Shown here piece by piece: positions 56,187 through 64,000 of a DNA stretch of 64,000 bases (within the stretch, counting starts at the first letter, position 1; the number at the start of each line of letters is the position of its first letter). The translations under genes and the position numbers were made by a program. The notes below the pieces were generated by a model, which saw only the letters and a list, made by a program, of their open reading frames with translations, had not been told where the DNA came from and ran no database searches. The DNA is from Natrialba aegyptia DSM 13077 (GTDB lineage Archaea > Halobacteriota > Halobacteria > Halobacteriales > Natrialbaceae), in the NCBI RefSeq assembly GCF_000337535.1, contig NZ_AOIP01000031.1, positions 286,943 through 350,942 of the forward strand, read 5' to 3'.

Positions 56187-56992
56187 CAGATAACGATACG
56201 ACCCAGGAAGGGCTCGACGCTGCCGAAGAGGAGATCGAGGAGGAGCCAGCCGAGGGCGCTGGTCCCGCCGCAGATCCCGACGAGGAGGTCGAGCCAGTTG
56301 ACGAACAGTCCGCCACCGCCGAGGCCGACGAGGCCGACGCCGCGGCAGAACCAACCGACGAGGAGGAAGCATCCGGCCCGACCCTCGACGACGACGTGAT
56401 GTCCGACGAGGAGGCCGACCTGCTCATCCCCGTCGAGGACTACCTCGGCGCTGGCGTCCACATCGGGACCCAGCAAAAGACCAACGACATGGAGCGGTTC
56501 ATCCACCGCGTCCGGACCGACGGACTCTACGTCCTCGACGTTTCGAAGACCGACAGCCGTATCCGCACGGCTGCGGACTTCCTCTCGAACTACAACCCGG
56601 AGCAGATCCTGGTCACGTCGAGCCGCCAGTACGGGCGCTTCCCGGCGGAGAAGTTCGCCGAAGCCGTGGGCGCTCGTGCTCGCACCGGCCGCTTCATCCC
56701 GGGCACGCTGACGAATCCGAAGTACGACGGCTACATCGAACCCGACGTTGTCGTTGTCACTGACCCGATCGGCGACGCCCAGGCCGTCAAGGAGGCCATC
56801 ACGGTCGGTATTCCAGTCATCGCGATGTGTGACTCGAACAACCAAGTCAGCAACGTCGACCTCGTCGTTCCGACGAACAACAAGGGTCGAAAGGCCCTTT
56901 CGGTCGTCTACTGGCTGCTCGCAAACGAGGTTCTCGACCGCCGCGGTGCCGAGCCGTCCTACTCGCTCGAGGACTTCGAAAGCGGCGTCTAG
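56183..56992 (+). CDS. rps2: Ribosomal protein S2 with acidic N-terminal extension
   Basis: A 269-residue archaeal uS2. The conserved part begins near residue 80: [20 protein letters not shown], then [20 protein letters not shown] and [20 protein letters not shown]. The first ~75 residues are a Glu/Asp/Ala extension seen in halophile S2. Last gene of the operon. Confidence 0.96.
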   Translation: MTDNDTTQEGLDAAEEEIEEEPAEGAGPAADPDEEVEPVDEQSATAEADEADAAAEPTDEEEASGPTLDDDVMSDEEADLLIPVEDYLGAGVHIGTQQKTNDMERFIHRVRTDGLYVLDVSKTDSRIRTAADFLSNYNPEQILVTSSRQYGRFPAEKFAEAVGARARTGRFIPGTLTNPKYDGYIEPDVVVVTDPIGDAQAVKEAITVGIPVIAMCDSNNQVSNVDLVVPTNNKGRKALSVVYWLLANEVLDRRGAEPSYSLEDFESGV

Positions 56993-57112
56993 ATTCGGTT
57001 TTCGAATCGAACTGTTCCGTCTCAGTTTCCTTGCTTCTCACGCAGGTCGCGTCGAGTGTCTGTCTTCGAGCGAAGAAGTTAGGTGTGGCCCCCGACGAGT
57101 TCAGGTATACAG

Positions 57113-57241
57113 ATGTCAGACTGGCTGTTTACCGCGGAAGAAGAGCGGCTTTCACCGGCCGTCGTGTTCGCAACGGCGGGGTTGATCGCGGTTTTCGCGC
57201 TGGGACTGGTCTATCGCGGGCTGGCGGTCGTGCTGTTCTGA
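57113..57241 (+). CDS. Small single-helix membrane protein, 42 aa
   Basis: From ATG 57113: MSDWLFTAEEERLSPAVVFA, then a hydrophobic run TAGLIAVFALGLVYRGLAVV. One membrane helix; similar short proteins are found at this place after S2 in haloarchaea, as I recall, without assigned function. An AGGTATAC block lies just before the ATG, so the transcript may be leaderless or extend from the S2 operon. Confidence 0.6.
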   Translation: MSDWLFTAEEERLSPAVVFATAGLIAVFALGLVYRGLAVVLF

Positions 57242-57332
57242 GCACCCGGCAGTCGCAATTGCCGATCACGGACTGAGCCGGCAAGTGGCTGTACGCCAGT
57301 GATAGCGCCGAGATTCCACGAGTTCAGTTCGG

Positions 57333-57515
57333 TTACTGGGCGGGCTCCGTCTCGCGAAGACACTGCTCGTAGACGGTTCGAAGTCGAGAACCCATCGTCT
57401 CGACAGTGTAGTCCGTGAATGTCGTGCGGCCGTCGGCTGACTCGCCGGTTTCGAGGAGGGCTGCCAAGTGCGTTCGGAGGGCGGCGTCGTCGGAGGTGAC
57501 GGCTGCGTTCGACAC
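57333..57515 (-). pseudogene. C-terminal remnant of a group 4 glycosyltransferase
   Basis: The 60-residue frame NAAVTSDDAALRTHLAALLETG, then FTDYTVETMGSRLRTVYEQC, resembles the last helices of a GT4-type glycosyltransferase (end of the GT-B C-terminal domain, with RLRTVYEQCLRE as the usual final helix). No N-terminal or nucleotide-sugar-binding part precedes it; the next ~110 bases upstream are unrelated and AT-rich. I read it as a decayed gene end. A free-standing small protein is the alternative. Confidence 0.5.
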
Positions 57516-57628
57516 GTCTGTGAGGACTTCGCTTACTTCGCTTATTTCAATTATTTAGCTTTTTTCGTTCCAGAGCGCTTCCAGAGGCATAGCGGGCACG
57601 ACAGAGACGACAGCGGTAGTCGCCAGTA

Positions 57629-58552
57629 CTATGCCATCGCTTCGTCGAGCAGTTCCCCGATCAGAGCGGCCGCATCGTCGGCGCTCTCACCGAACACGTA
57701 CGTCGCCGGTTCGATACCGAACGCGCCGCTGTGATAGGCGACTCGCGGCACGCCGCCTCGTTCCTCGAACCGCGTTCGGAGGTGCTCGCCGCGGTCCTCG
57801 TACTCCGCGCTGAACTCGAGCGGATCGAGTTCCATCTCGCGGGCAGCCTCGAGGATCGCATCGTCGGTCGCGATATTGATCGCGCCGCGAACGGCCGGGT
57901 CGATCGCACCCGCGGCGAGGACGGCGGTCGCGACGTGTTTCGACGCGCCGAACTCGGGATGTGCAGGGATTTCGATGCGCCCGCCCATGGCGTAGATACG
58001 TCCGGGGATGGCGGCGACATCGGTTTCGTCGCGCGCGTTCGGAAGCGCCATTCCGACGTTCGTGCCGACGTTCGGAATGCAGTCGACCATTCCCGGCGTT
58101 GCGGCGAGCGTTCGGGCGGCCGTTCGGACGGTTGCGAGCACGTCCCGCTCGGCGCTGACCTCGGGATCGAGGCCACGCACGCAGAGATCGCAGCCGAGGC
58201 CCCGGAGCGCGGGCATTTCCTCCTCGTGGAGTTCACAGATCGGGCCCCGGTCCTCGAGACTGCGGACGAGCGAGAGGAGTTCGGCGAGGGCGTCGTAGTC
58301 GTCCATCTCGCCGCTCGCGAGGCCGTCGGCGATGCGCTCGACCGTGGCGACGGTTTCCGGGTCGTCACGAAAGCGGTCGTCGCCGCCGCTCTCGCCGCTT
58401 ACGTACTTGCTGACTGCGGCCTGGGTAACGCCGAGGTCGGCGGCGATTTCCTGTTGGGTCATCCCGCGCTCGGCGAGTTCGGCGGCGAGCATCGCCCGCA
58501 CCGTCGGGAGGAATCGATCGACGACGAGTTCGCTGGGGAGCACGAGAGACAT
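57629..58552 (-). CDS. ThiN-domain transcriptional regulator (ThiR-like)
   Basis: A 307-residue protein with an N-terminal HTH (RGMTQQEIAADLGVTQAAVS at about 29-48) and a C-terminal ThiN domain: GMVDCIPNVGTNVGMALPNA, GRIYAMGGRIEIPAHPEFGA, and a final VAYHSGAFGIEPATYVFG. ThiN is a thiamine-phosphate synthase fold; HTH-ThiN fusions without the kinase domain act as thiamine regulators (ThiR) in archaea. A CELH..C.LC-type segment (PICELHEEE, GCDLCVRG) lies between the domains. I start at ATG 58552; Met at 58573 adds seven residues. Confidence 0.88.
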   Translation of the reverse strand: MSLVLPSELVVDRFLPTVRAMLAAELAERGMTQQEIAADLGVTQAAVSKYVSGESGGDDRFRDDPETVATVERIADGLASGEMDDYDALAELLSLVRSLEDRGPICELHEEEMPALRGLGCDLCVRGLDPEVSAERDVLATVRTAARTLAATPGMVDCIPNVGTNVGMALPNARDETDVAAIPGRIYAMGGRIEIPAHPEFGASKHVATAVLAAGAIDPAVRGAINIATDDAILEAAREMELDPLEFSAEYEDRGEHLRTRFEERGGVPRVAYHSGAFGIEPATYVFGESADDAAALIGELLDEAMA

Positions 58553-58631
58553 ACGCCGGCGTTCGAACGACACCGGCTTAAGTCCGACTACAGGCGGCGA
58601 CGTAGGGCTCGAACGATCTCGAGAGGATAGG

Positions 58632-58638
58632 TATTAAT
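58632..58638 (+). promoter_or_regulatory. TATA box of the mevalonate kinase operon
   Basis: TATTAAT in GGTATTAATCG, about 27 bases before the ATG at 58662. The distance predicts a leaderless transcript covering mevalonate kinase and isopentenyl phosphate kinase. Confidence 0.55.
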
Positions 58639-58661
58639 CGCCGTCGTACGAACGGCCGGAT

Positions 58662-59648
58662 ATGACAGTCTCGAGCGCCCCCGGGAAGGTCTATCTCTTC
58701 GGGGAGCACGCGGTCGTCTACGGCGAACCCGCCGTCCCGTGTGCGATCGAGGTGCGAGCACGGGTCGGCGTCGAACGCCGGGACGACAGCAAACTGCGAG
58801 TTCACGCCGAGGATCTCAGTCTGGACGGCTTTACGGTCGAGTACGGCGGCGGGGCCGACGAGCGGCCCGACGTCAACGCATCGGAGTCGCTGCTCATGGC
58901 CGCGACGCAGTACGTCGACAGCGCGATCGAGCAGGTTCGCGAGGTTACCGGCGAGGATGAAGTCGGCTTCGACGTGACGATCGAGAGCGACATCCCGCTC
59001 GGGGCGGGACTCGGCTCCTCCGCGGCGGTCGTCGTCGCGGCGATCGACGCCGGCACCCGCGCGCTCGGGACGACGCTCGAGCCGGCCGAGCTCGCCGAGC
59101 GCGCCTACCGAACCGAACACGAGGTCCAGGACGGCCAAGCGTCACGCGCGGACACGTTCTGTTCGGCGACGGGCGGCGCAGTCCGCGTCGAGGGCGACGA
59201 CTGCCGATCGATCGACGCCCCCGATCTCCCCCTCGTGATCGGCTTCGACGGCGGCGCCGGCGAGACGGGTGAACTCGTTTCCGGCGTGCGCACCCTCCGC
59301 GAGGAGTACGAGTTCGCCGCGGACACGATCGGAGCGATCGGCGACATCGTTAGAAACGGAGAGGAGGCCCTCGCCGACGGCGACACCGCTGAACTCGGGC
59401 GACTCATGAACTTCAACCACGGGCTGCTCTCGGCGCTCGGCGTGTCCTCGCGCTCGCTCGAGACGATGGTCTGGGCGGCCCGCGACGCCGGGGCCCACGG
59501 CGCGAAGTTGACGGGTGCCGGCGGCGGCGGCTGTATCGTCGCCCTGGACCCGACCGAGGAAACCGAGACGGCCCTGTCGTTCACCCCGGGTTGCGAGGAC
59601 GCCTTCCGCGCCGAACTCGCCGAGGAGGGGGTGCGCCGGATCGAATGA
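58662..59648 (+). CDS. mvk: Mevalonate kinase
   Basis: A 328-residue GHMP kinase: TVSSAPGKVYLFGEHAVVYG at the N-terminus, the ATP-binding PLGAGLGSSAAVVV at 112-125, and GAKLTGAGGGGCIVALDPTE near the end. It phosphorylates mevalonate. Overlaps the next gene, isopentenyl phosphate kinase, by four bases. This is the standard haloarchaeal position next to RNase J and the prenyl synthase. Confidence 0.96.
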   Translation: MTVSSAPGKVYLFGEHAVVYGEPAVPCAIEVRARVGVERRDDSKLRVHAEDLSLDGFTVEYGGGADERPDVNASESLLMAATQYVDSAIEQVREVTGEDEVGFDVTIESDIPLGAGLGSSAAVVVAAIDAGTRALGTTLEPAELAERAYRTEHEVQDGQASRADTFCSATGGAVRVEGDDCRSIDAPDLPLVIGFDGGAGETGELVSGVRTLREEYEFAADTIGAIGDIVRNGEEALADGDTAELGRLMNFNHGLLSALGVSSRSLETMVWAARDAGAHGAKLTGAGGGGCIVALDPTEETETALSFTPGCEDAFRAELAEEGVRRIE

Positions 59649-60397
59649 TCGTCCTGAAACTCGGCGGCAGCGCGATCACCGACAAAGATCGGCCGGAAAC
59701 GCTCGACGGGCAGTCGCTCGCAGCGGCGGCGGACGCGGTCGCGAGCGCGTTCGATTCGAACGGAGACAGCGCGGGCGACGAACTCGTCATCGTTCACGGC
59801 GGCGGCAGCTTCGGCCACCACAACGCGAGCGAACACGGCGTGACCACGACTGCGGGAAGCCGCGATCCGGCCGCCGTCCACGACATCCACGGCGCGATGA
59901 CGACGCTGAACGAGTTCGTCCTGAGCCGCCTCCTCGAGCGCGACGTGCCGGCGGTGCCGGTGCATCCCTTCTCTGCGGCCCACCGCGATGCCGACGGCGA
60001 ACTCGTGCTTCCGAGCGGGCAGGTCGAGGCGCTCGTCGGGGAGGGGTTCGTTCCGGTCCTCCACGGCGACCTCGTTGCCCACGTCGGCGAAGGCACGACC
60101 GTCGTCAGCGGCGACGAACTCGTCGCTGAACTCGCTTGCAGTCTCGATGCGGATCGGATCGGCCTCTGTTCGACGGTCCCCGGCGTTCTCGACGACGCGG
60201 ATACGGTCGTCCCCGAAATCGGATCGTTCGACGCCGTCGCGGACGTGCTCGGCGAGAGCGAGTCGACCGACGTGACCGGTGGAATGGCCGCGAAGGTACG
60301 GGCGCTTCTCGAACTCGACGCCGAGGCGTCGATCTTCGGACTCGAGGGAATCGAGCGATTCCTCGCGGGTGAAAACCCGGGAACGACGGTTCAGTAA
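59645..60397 (+). CDS. ipk: Isopentenyl phosphate kinase
   Basis: A 250-residue amino-acid-kinase-fold enzyme: LKLGGSAITDKDRPET, VIVHGGGSFGHHNASEHG with the catalytic His region at 51-59, and TDVTGGMAAKVRALLELDAE. It turns isopentenyl phosphate into the diphosphate, the last step of the alternative mevalonate pathway. The start ATG 59645 overlaps the stop of mevalonate kinase. Confidence 0.95.
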   Translation: MIVLKLGGSAITDKDRPETLDGQSLAAAADAVASAFDSNGDSAGDELVIVHGGGSFGHHNASEHGVTTTAGSRDPAAVHDIHGAMTTLNEFVLSRLLERDVPAVPVHPFSAAHRDADGELVLPSGQVEALVGEGFVPVLHGDLVAHVGEGTTVVSGDELVAELACSLDADRIGLCSTVPGVLDDADTVVPEIGSFDAVADVLGESESTDVTGGMAAKVRALLELDAEASIFGLEGIERFLAGENPGTTVQ

Positions 60398-60469
60398 GGC
60401 TGTTCTGACCCGTCTTCTCGCCCCGATACCGGTGATGTGTAACCCACTGTGTTTTTAACACCCGGGCGT

Positions 60470-60610
60470 GTAGATGGGGATAGCGAAACCCGCGGGCAAG
60501 TGCGTCTCGGTGTGATTGGCCGGAGAACGCCGGCTAATCACGGGTTGCCGAGCGCATAGCGGGATGGCCGACGTGCTGTAAGACGCCGGGGCCGGATGAA
60601 TCGAAGTCCG
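60470..60610 (+). ncRNA. Candidate structured RNA or leader before RNase J
   Basis: A TATA-like GTTTTTAACA at 60451-60460 is followed by about 180 non-coding bases. They contain a long hairpin: outer TGCG (60501-60504) with CGCA (60553-60556), CTCGG (60506-60510) with CCGAG (60548-60552), an asymmetric internal loop (T against GGGTTG), and a perfect 12-base stem 60512-60523 with 60530-60541 closed by AGAACG. The trinucleotide ATA directly after the lower stem could be an ANA box of an H/ACA guide RNA. Alternatively it is a 5' leader of RNase J. It does not match RNase P, SRP or 5S RNA. Confidence 0.5.
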
Positions 60611-60656
60611 CGGACTGTTTCGATGAGAGTCATACGGACTTTCAGTGCTACGAACT

Positions 60657-62009
60657 ATGGAAATCGAAATCGCAACAATTGGCGGCTACGAAGAAGTCGG
60701 ACGGCAGATGACTGCCGTTCGCGCCGGTGACGACGTCGTTATCTTCGACATGGGACTGAACCTCTCGCAGGTTCTGATCCACGACAACGTCGAAACCGAG
60801 CGGATGCACAGTCTCGACCTGATCGACATGGGCGCAATCCCGGACGATCGGGTCATGAGCGACCTCGAAGGCGACGTTCAGGCCATCGTACCCACCCACG
60901 GCCACCTGGACCACATCGGTGCCATCTCGAAGTTGGCCCACCGGTACGACGCGCCGATCGTCGCCACGCCGTTTACGATCGAACTGGTCAAACAGCAGAT
61001 CGAGAGCGAACAGAAATTCGGCGTTGAGAACGACCTGATCAAGATGGATCCGGGCGAGACGATGTCGATCGGCGACTCCGGCAAGGTCGATCTCGAGTTC
61101 GTCAACGTCACGCACTCGATCATCGACGCGATCAACCCGGTGCTTCACACGCCCGAAGGCGCGGTCGTCTACGGGCTGGACAAGCGCATGGACCACACGC
61201 CGGTGCTCGGCGATCCGATCGACATGGAACGGTTCCGCGAAATCGGTCGCGAGGGAGAAGGCGTTCTCTGTTACATCGAGGACTGTACGAACGCTGGCCG
61301 GAAGGGACGAACGCCCTCCGAGAACGTTGCGCGTGAACACCTTCGGGATACCCTCTACAGCATGGAGGACTACGACGGCGGGATCGTCGCGACGACGTTC
61401 TCGAGTCACATCGCCCGCGTGAAGAGCCTCGTCGAGTTCGCCGACGATATCGGTCGCCAGCCGGTCCTGCTCGGACGCTCGATGGAGAAGTACTCCGGCA
61501 CCGCGGAGCGACTCGACTTCGTCGACTTCCCGACCGATCTGGGAATGTTCGGGCACCGCAAGTCCGTCGACCGCACCTTCAAGCGAATCATGAACGAGGG
61601 CAAGGAGAACTTCCTCCCCGTCGTCACCGGCCACCAGGGAGAGCCACGCGCGATGCTGACGCGAATGGCCCGCGGCGAGACGCCGTACGAACTGGACAAC
61701 GGTGACAAGGTCGTCTTCTCGGCTCGCGTTATTCCGGAGCCGACCAACGAGGGCCAGCGCTACCAGGCCGAGAAGTTGCTCGGCATGCAGGGTGCCCGCA
61801 TCTACGACGACATCCACGTCTCCGGCCACATGAACCAGGAAGGCCACTATCAGATGCTCGAGGCGCTCCAGCCGCAGAACATCATCCCTGCCCACCAGGA
61901 CCTAGAGCACCTGGCAAAGTACATCGACCTCGCCGAGAACCAGGGATACCAGCTCGGTCGGGACCTCCACGCGACGCGCAACGGGAACCTTATCCAGCTT
62001 GTCGAGTGA
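60657..62009 (+). CDS. rnj: Ribonuclease J
   Basis: A 450-residue metallo-beta-lactamase/beta-CASP nuclease: [20 protein letters not shown], the metal site [12 protein letters not shown] (HGHLDH at 81-86), [20 protein letters not shown], and a C-terminal [20 protein letters not shown]. Archaeal RNase J degrades RNA in the 5'-3' direction. The start ATG 60657 fits the family; a slightly longer ATG reading begins at 60645. The prenyl synthase follows by one base. Confidence 0.95.
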   Translation: MEIEIATIGGYEEVGRQMTAVRAGDDVVIFDMGLNLSQVLIHDNVETERMHSLDLIDMGAIPDDRVMSDLEGDVQAIVPTHGHLDHIGAISKLAHRYDAPIVATPFTIELVKQQIESEQKFGVENDLIKMDPGETMSIGDSGKVDLEFVNVTHSIIDAINPVLHTPEGAVVYGLDKRMDHTPVLGDPIDMERFREIGREGEGVLCYIEDCTNAGRKGRTPSENVAREHLRDTLYSMEDYDGGIVATTFSSHIARVKSLVEFADDIGRQPVLLGRSMEKYSGTAERLDFVDFPTDLGMFGHRKSVDRTFKRIMNEGKENFLPVVTGHQGEPRAMLTRMARGETPYELDNGDKVVFSARVIPEPTNEGQRYQAEKLLGMQGARIYDDIHVSGHMNQEGHYQMLEALQPQNIIPAHQDLEHLAKYIDLAENQGYQLGRDLHATRNGNLIQLVE

Positions 62010-62010
62010 T

Positions 62011-63060
62011 ATGACAACCCCCAAGGCACGTGAGGAGGCGGTACTCGAAGCGGTTCGAGAGCGCCGCGAACTGGTTAACGACGCGATTCCCGAGGAGTTG
62101 CCGATCCAGCGGCCAGAACGGCTCTACGAGGCCTCGCGATACCTCCTCGACGCGGGCGGGAAACGGTTGCGACCGACCGTCTTGCTCGCAACGGCCGAAG
62201 CGCTCGCGGATGTCGAGCCGTTGACGACTGATTATCGGACGTTCCCGACGCTGACCGGCGAGCCGATCGATCTCATGGACGCCGCCGTCAGCGTCGAGGT
62301 CATCCAGTCGTTTACGCTGATCCACGACGACATCATGGACGACGACGACCTCCGACGGGGCGTCCCCGCCGTCCACCGTGAGTACGACCTCGAGACGGCG
62401 ATTCTGGCCGGCGACACGCTCTACTCGAAAGCCTTCGAGATCATGCTCGAGACGGGCGCGGACCCGTCCCGAATGGTCGACGCGCTCGACGTGCTCGCGA
62501 CGACCTGTACGAAGATCTGCGAGGGCCAGGCGCTCGACGTAACCTTCGAAGAGCGCGACGCTATCGTCCCCGAGGAGTACCTCGAAATGGTCGAACAGAA
62601 GACCGCCGTCCTCTACGCCGCTTCCGCGTGTCTCCCGGCCATCCTCCAGGGTGCAGACCAGGAGACGATCGATGCCCTCTACGGCTACGGGCTCGACATC
62701 GGCCGCGCCTTCCAGATCCAGGACGACGTGCTCGATCTCACCGTCCCGAGCGACAAACTCGGCAAACAGCGCGGTAGCGACCTCGTCGAGGAGAAACAGA
62801 CGCTCATCACCGTCCACGCCCGCGATCAGGGCGTCGCTATCGAGGACCTCGTCGACACCGAGGACGTCGACGCCGTCACCGAAGCCGAAATCGACGACGC
62901 CGTCGCCGAACTCGAGGCCGCCGGCTCGATCGACTACGCTAACACCACGGCACGCGACCTCGTCGATCAGGGGAAACGGCGACTCGAGGTTCTGCCGAAC
63001 AACGAGGCCCGCGAGTTACTCTGTCAGCTCGCGGATTACCTGATCGAACGCGGCTACTGA
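62011..63060 (+). CDS. idsA: Polyprenyl (geranylgeranyl) diphosphate synthase
   Basis: A 349-residue trans-prenyltransferase. First Asp-rich motif IHDDIMDDDDLRRG (Asp 106, 107, 110), second QIQDDVLD (238-242), AGGKRLRPTVLLATAEAL near the start. It joins isopentenyl diphosphate to allylic diphosphates and likely makes the C20 chain for archaeal lipids; chain length cannot be read with certainty. Separated from rnj by one base, so it is co-transcribed with RNase J. Confidence 0.94.
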   Translation: MTTPKAREEAVLEAVRERRELVNDAIPEELPIQRPERLYEASRYLLDAGGKRLRPTVLLATAEALADVEPLTTDYRTFPTLTGEPIDLMDAAVSVEVIQSFTLIHDDIMDDDDLRRGVPAVHREYDLETAILAGDTLYSKAFEIMLETGADPSRMVDALDVLATTCTKICEGQALDVTFEERDAIVPEEYLEMVEQKTAVLYAASACLPAILQGADQETIDALYGYGLDIGRAFQIQDDVLDLTVPSDKLGKQRGSDLVEEKQTLITVHARDQGVAIEDLVDTEDVDAVTEAEIDDAVAELEAAGSIDYANTTARDLVDQGKRRLEVLPNNEARELLCQLADYLIERGY

Positions 63061-63107
63061 ACCGCCCGACCGGATCCGCGGCTTTTCGAACCGTCGGTAC
63101 GCGACGA

Positions 63108-63614
63108 TCAGCCGGCGGCGTAGATCGCGTAGTTGAGGGCGAACGCGAACGAGACCCAGCCGAGGTACGGCACGAGTAGCCCGGCCGCCAGCCGATCGAG
63201 GCGAGCGAACGCGACGAGCGTGCCGACCACCGCGATCCAGAGGGCGCCGATGACGACGAGGCCGAGGTCGGGTCGCCGGAGCCCGAAGAACACCGGCGTC
63301 CAGGCGAGATTCAACGCGAATTGGACGACGAAGGCCCCGAGCGCGAGGCCGAGGTCCCGACGGCGGTCGGACCCGAGTTCGCGGGTGCGGCGCCACGCGA
63401 GAAACAGGGCCACTCCCATCAGCGTGAACAGGAGCGTCCAGACGATCGGAAAGGCGATCTCCGGCGGATAGAACCACGGCCGATCAATCCAGCCCGTGTC
63501 GGAGCCGATGAACACCGCCGGTGACGCGCCGAGCGCGTTCACCCCCAGGACGAGTCCGAGCGCGACGAGGCCGTCCCGTATCGACGACGTTCCGGGTCGA
63601 GACATCGTGTCCAT
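63108..63614 (-). CDS. tspO: TspO/MBR family membrane protein
   Basis: A 168-residue five-helix protein: WFYPPEIAFPIVWTLLFTLM carries the family's PP..FP.VW motif, followed by ALGAFVVQFALNLAWTPVFF and a last YLGWVSFAFALNYAIYAAG, the W..FA..LN pattern. TspO binds tetrapyrroles and cholesterol-like ligands; in halophiles it has been linked to carotenoid control. Minus strand, between the prenyl synthase and gltX. Confidence 0.92.
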   Translation of the reverse strand: MDTMSRPGTSSIRDGLVALGLVLGVNALGASPAVFIGSDTGWIDRPWFYPPEIAFPIVWTLLFTLMGVALFLAWRRTRELGSDRRRDLGLALGAFVVQFALNLAWTPVFFGLRRPDLGLVVIGALWIAVVGTLVAFARLDRLAAGLLVPYLGWVSFAFALNYAIYAAG

Positions 63615-63761
63615 AGTTCTCGTTCGTCACGGACACGGGTAGCAGTTCCCCCGGATATTGAGCGGCCGCCAGTCGGCGGATCGACGATCCGCGGAACCGA
63701 CGGCCGGTCCGACGGACCGACACCGCGAGGGTTTTGGTCCGGGCACCAATACCCCCGAGTA

Positions 63762-64000
63762 ATGAACGACGATCTCCGCGAGCGCGTCGAGCGCGAAGCC
63801 GAGAAACACGCGCTGTTAAACGCCGTCAAACACGAAAGCGACGCCAACGTCGGTGCCGTGATGGGGCCGCTCATGGGCGACAACCCCGAGTTCAGAGCGC
63901 ACGCAGACGACATCCCCGGCGTCATCGGCGGCGTCATCGGCCGGGTCAACGATCTCGCGTACGACGACAAACGCGAGCGCCTCGAAGAACTCGCGCCGGA
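63762..64000 (+). CDS. gltX: Glutamyl-tRNA synthetase, N-terminal part (runs off the window)
   Basis: From ATG 63762: DDLRERVEREAEKHALLNAV, KHESDANVGAVMGPLMGDNP, then GVIGGVIGRVNDLAYDDKRE. This is the haloarchaeal GltX extension ahead of the class I catalytic core. Only about 80 residues are present; the HIGH and KMSKS motifs lie beyond the right edge. GltX charges tRNA-Glu, and in archaea also tRNA-Gln. Confidence 0.9.
   Translation, partial: MNDDLRERVEREAEKHALLNAVKHESDANVGAVMGPLMGDNPEFRAHADDIPGVIGGVIGRVNDLAYDDKRERLEELAP

Noticed and set aside
60470-60610. RNase P RNA, SRP RNA or tRNA in the gap before RNase J
   Set aside because: The conserved cores of RNase P and the GGAA/asymmetric loop of SRP are absent, and no cloverleaf forms; only a novel hairpin remains.

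Overview
The window is from a haloarchaeon. Base composition is GC-rich, the predicted proteins are very acidic, many genes appear leaderless with TATA-like boxes about 25-30 bases upstream of the start, and the gene set is archaeal: Rpo3/Rpo6/Rpo10, S13-S4-S11, GINS/PriS, Cdc48, aRNase J, isopentenyl phosphate kinase, halophilic gas-vesicle genes. Style and gene order fit the Natrialbales (Natrinema/Haloterrigena-like), but genus cannot be proven from the sequence alone.

Layout. 1-547: 5' part of a MutS gene leaving the window. 614-988: CHY zinc-finger protein. 1213-8469: gas-vesicle cluster in two divergent arms, gvpA-N-O on the minus strand and gvpF-G-H-(unusual 314-aa protein)-J-K-L-M on the plus strand; gvpC, gvpD and gvpE are not seen. 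8611-18422: mixed genes (oxidoreductases, small zinc-finger proteins, Bcp-type peroxiredoxin, two HTH regulators, Cdc48 with an Hsp20-like partner, TatD hydrolase, DUF2150). 18602-31620: HMG-CoA synthase, a SafE-like protein with a copper P-type ATPase, AI-2E-type permease, both halves of glycine dehydrogenase, an acetyltransferase, a fused NAD kinase/inositol-monophosphatase-type protein and a cobalamin adenosyltransferase.

31808-36631: a tRNA-Val(CAC) gene carries an integrated element of about 4.75 kb, bounded by a 31-base perfect direct repeat (31856-31886 and 36601-36631). It holds a tyrosine integrase broken by what looks like a one-base frameshift and four unrecognised genes with lower GC than the chromosome. 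This is the main accessory island and the best place to look for an undescribed system.

36876-50406: ArsR-type regulator with an AHSA1-like partner, GINS-PriS replication operon, archease-RtcB RNA ligase pair, soluble chemotaxis transducer, MoaA, and a DUF4129-DUF58-membrane protein operon. 50651-56992: tRNA-Ser, the S13-S4-S11-Rpo3 operon, tRNA-Leu, and the L18e-L13-S9-Rpo10-Rpo6-enolase-S2 operon. 57113-64000: small membrane protein, a decayed glycosyltransferase fragment, a ThiN-domain regulator, mevalonate kinase-isopentenyl phosphate kinase, a candidate structured RNA, RNase J, prenyl diphosphate synthase, TspO and the start of GltX.

Working together: HMG-CoA synthase, mevalonate kinase, isopentenyl phosphate kinase and the prenyl synthase are four steps of the archaeal (alternative mevalonate) route to membrane lipids. 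The ribosomal/RNA polymerase genes form the core growth operon. The gas-vesicle cluster would give buoyancy.
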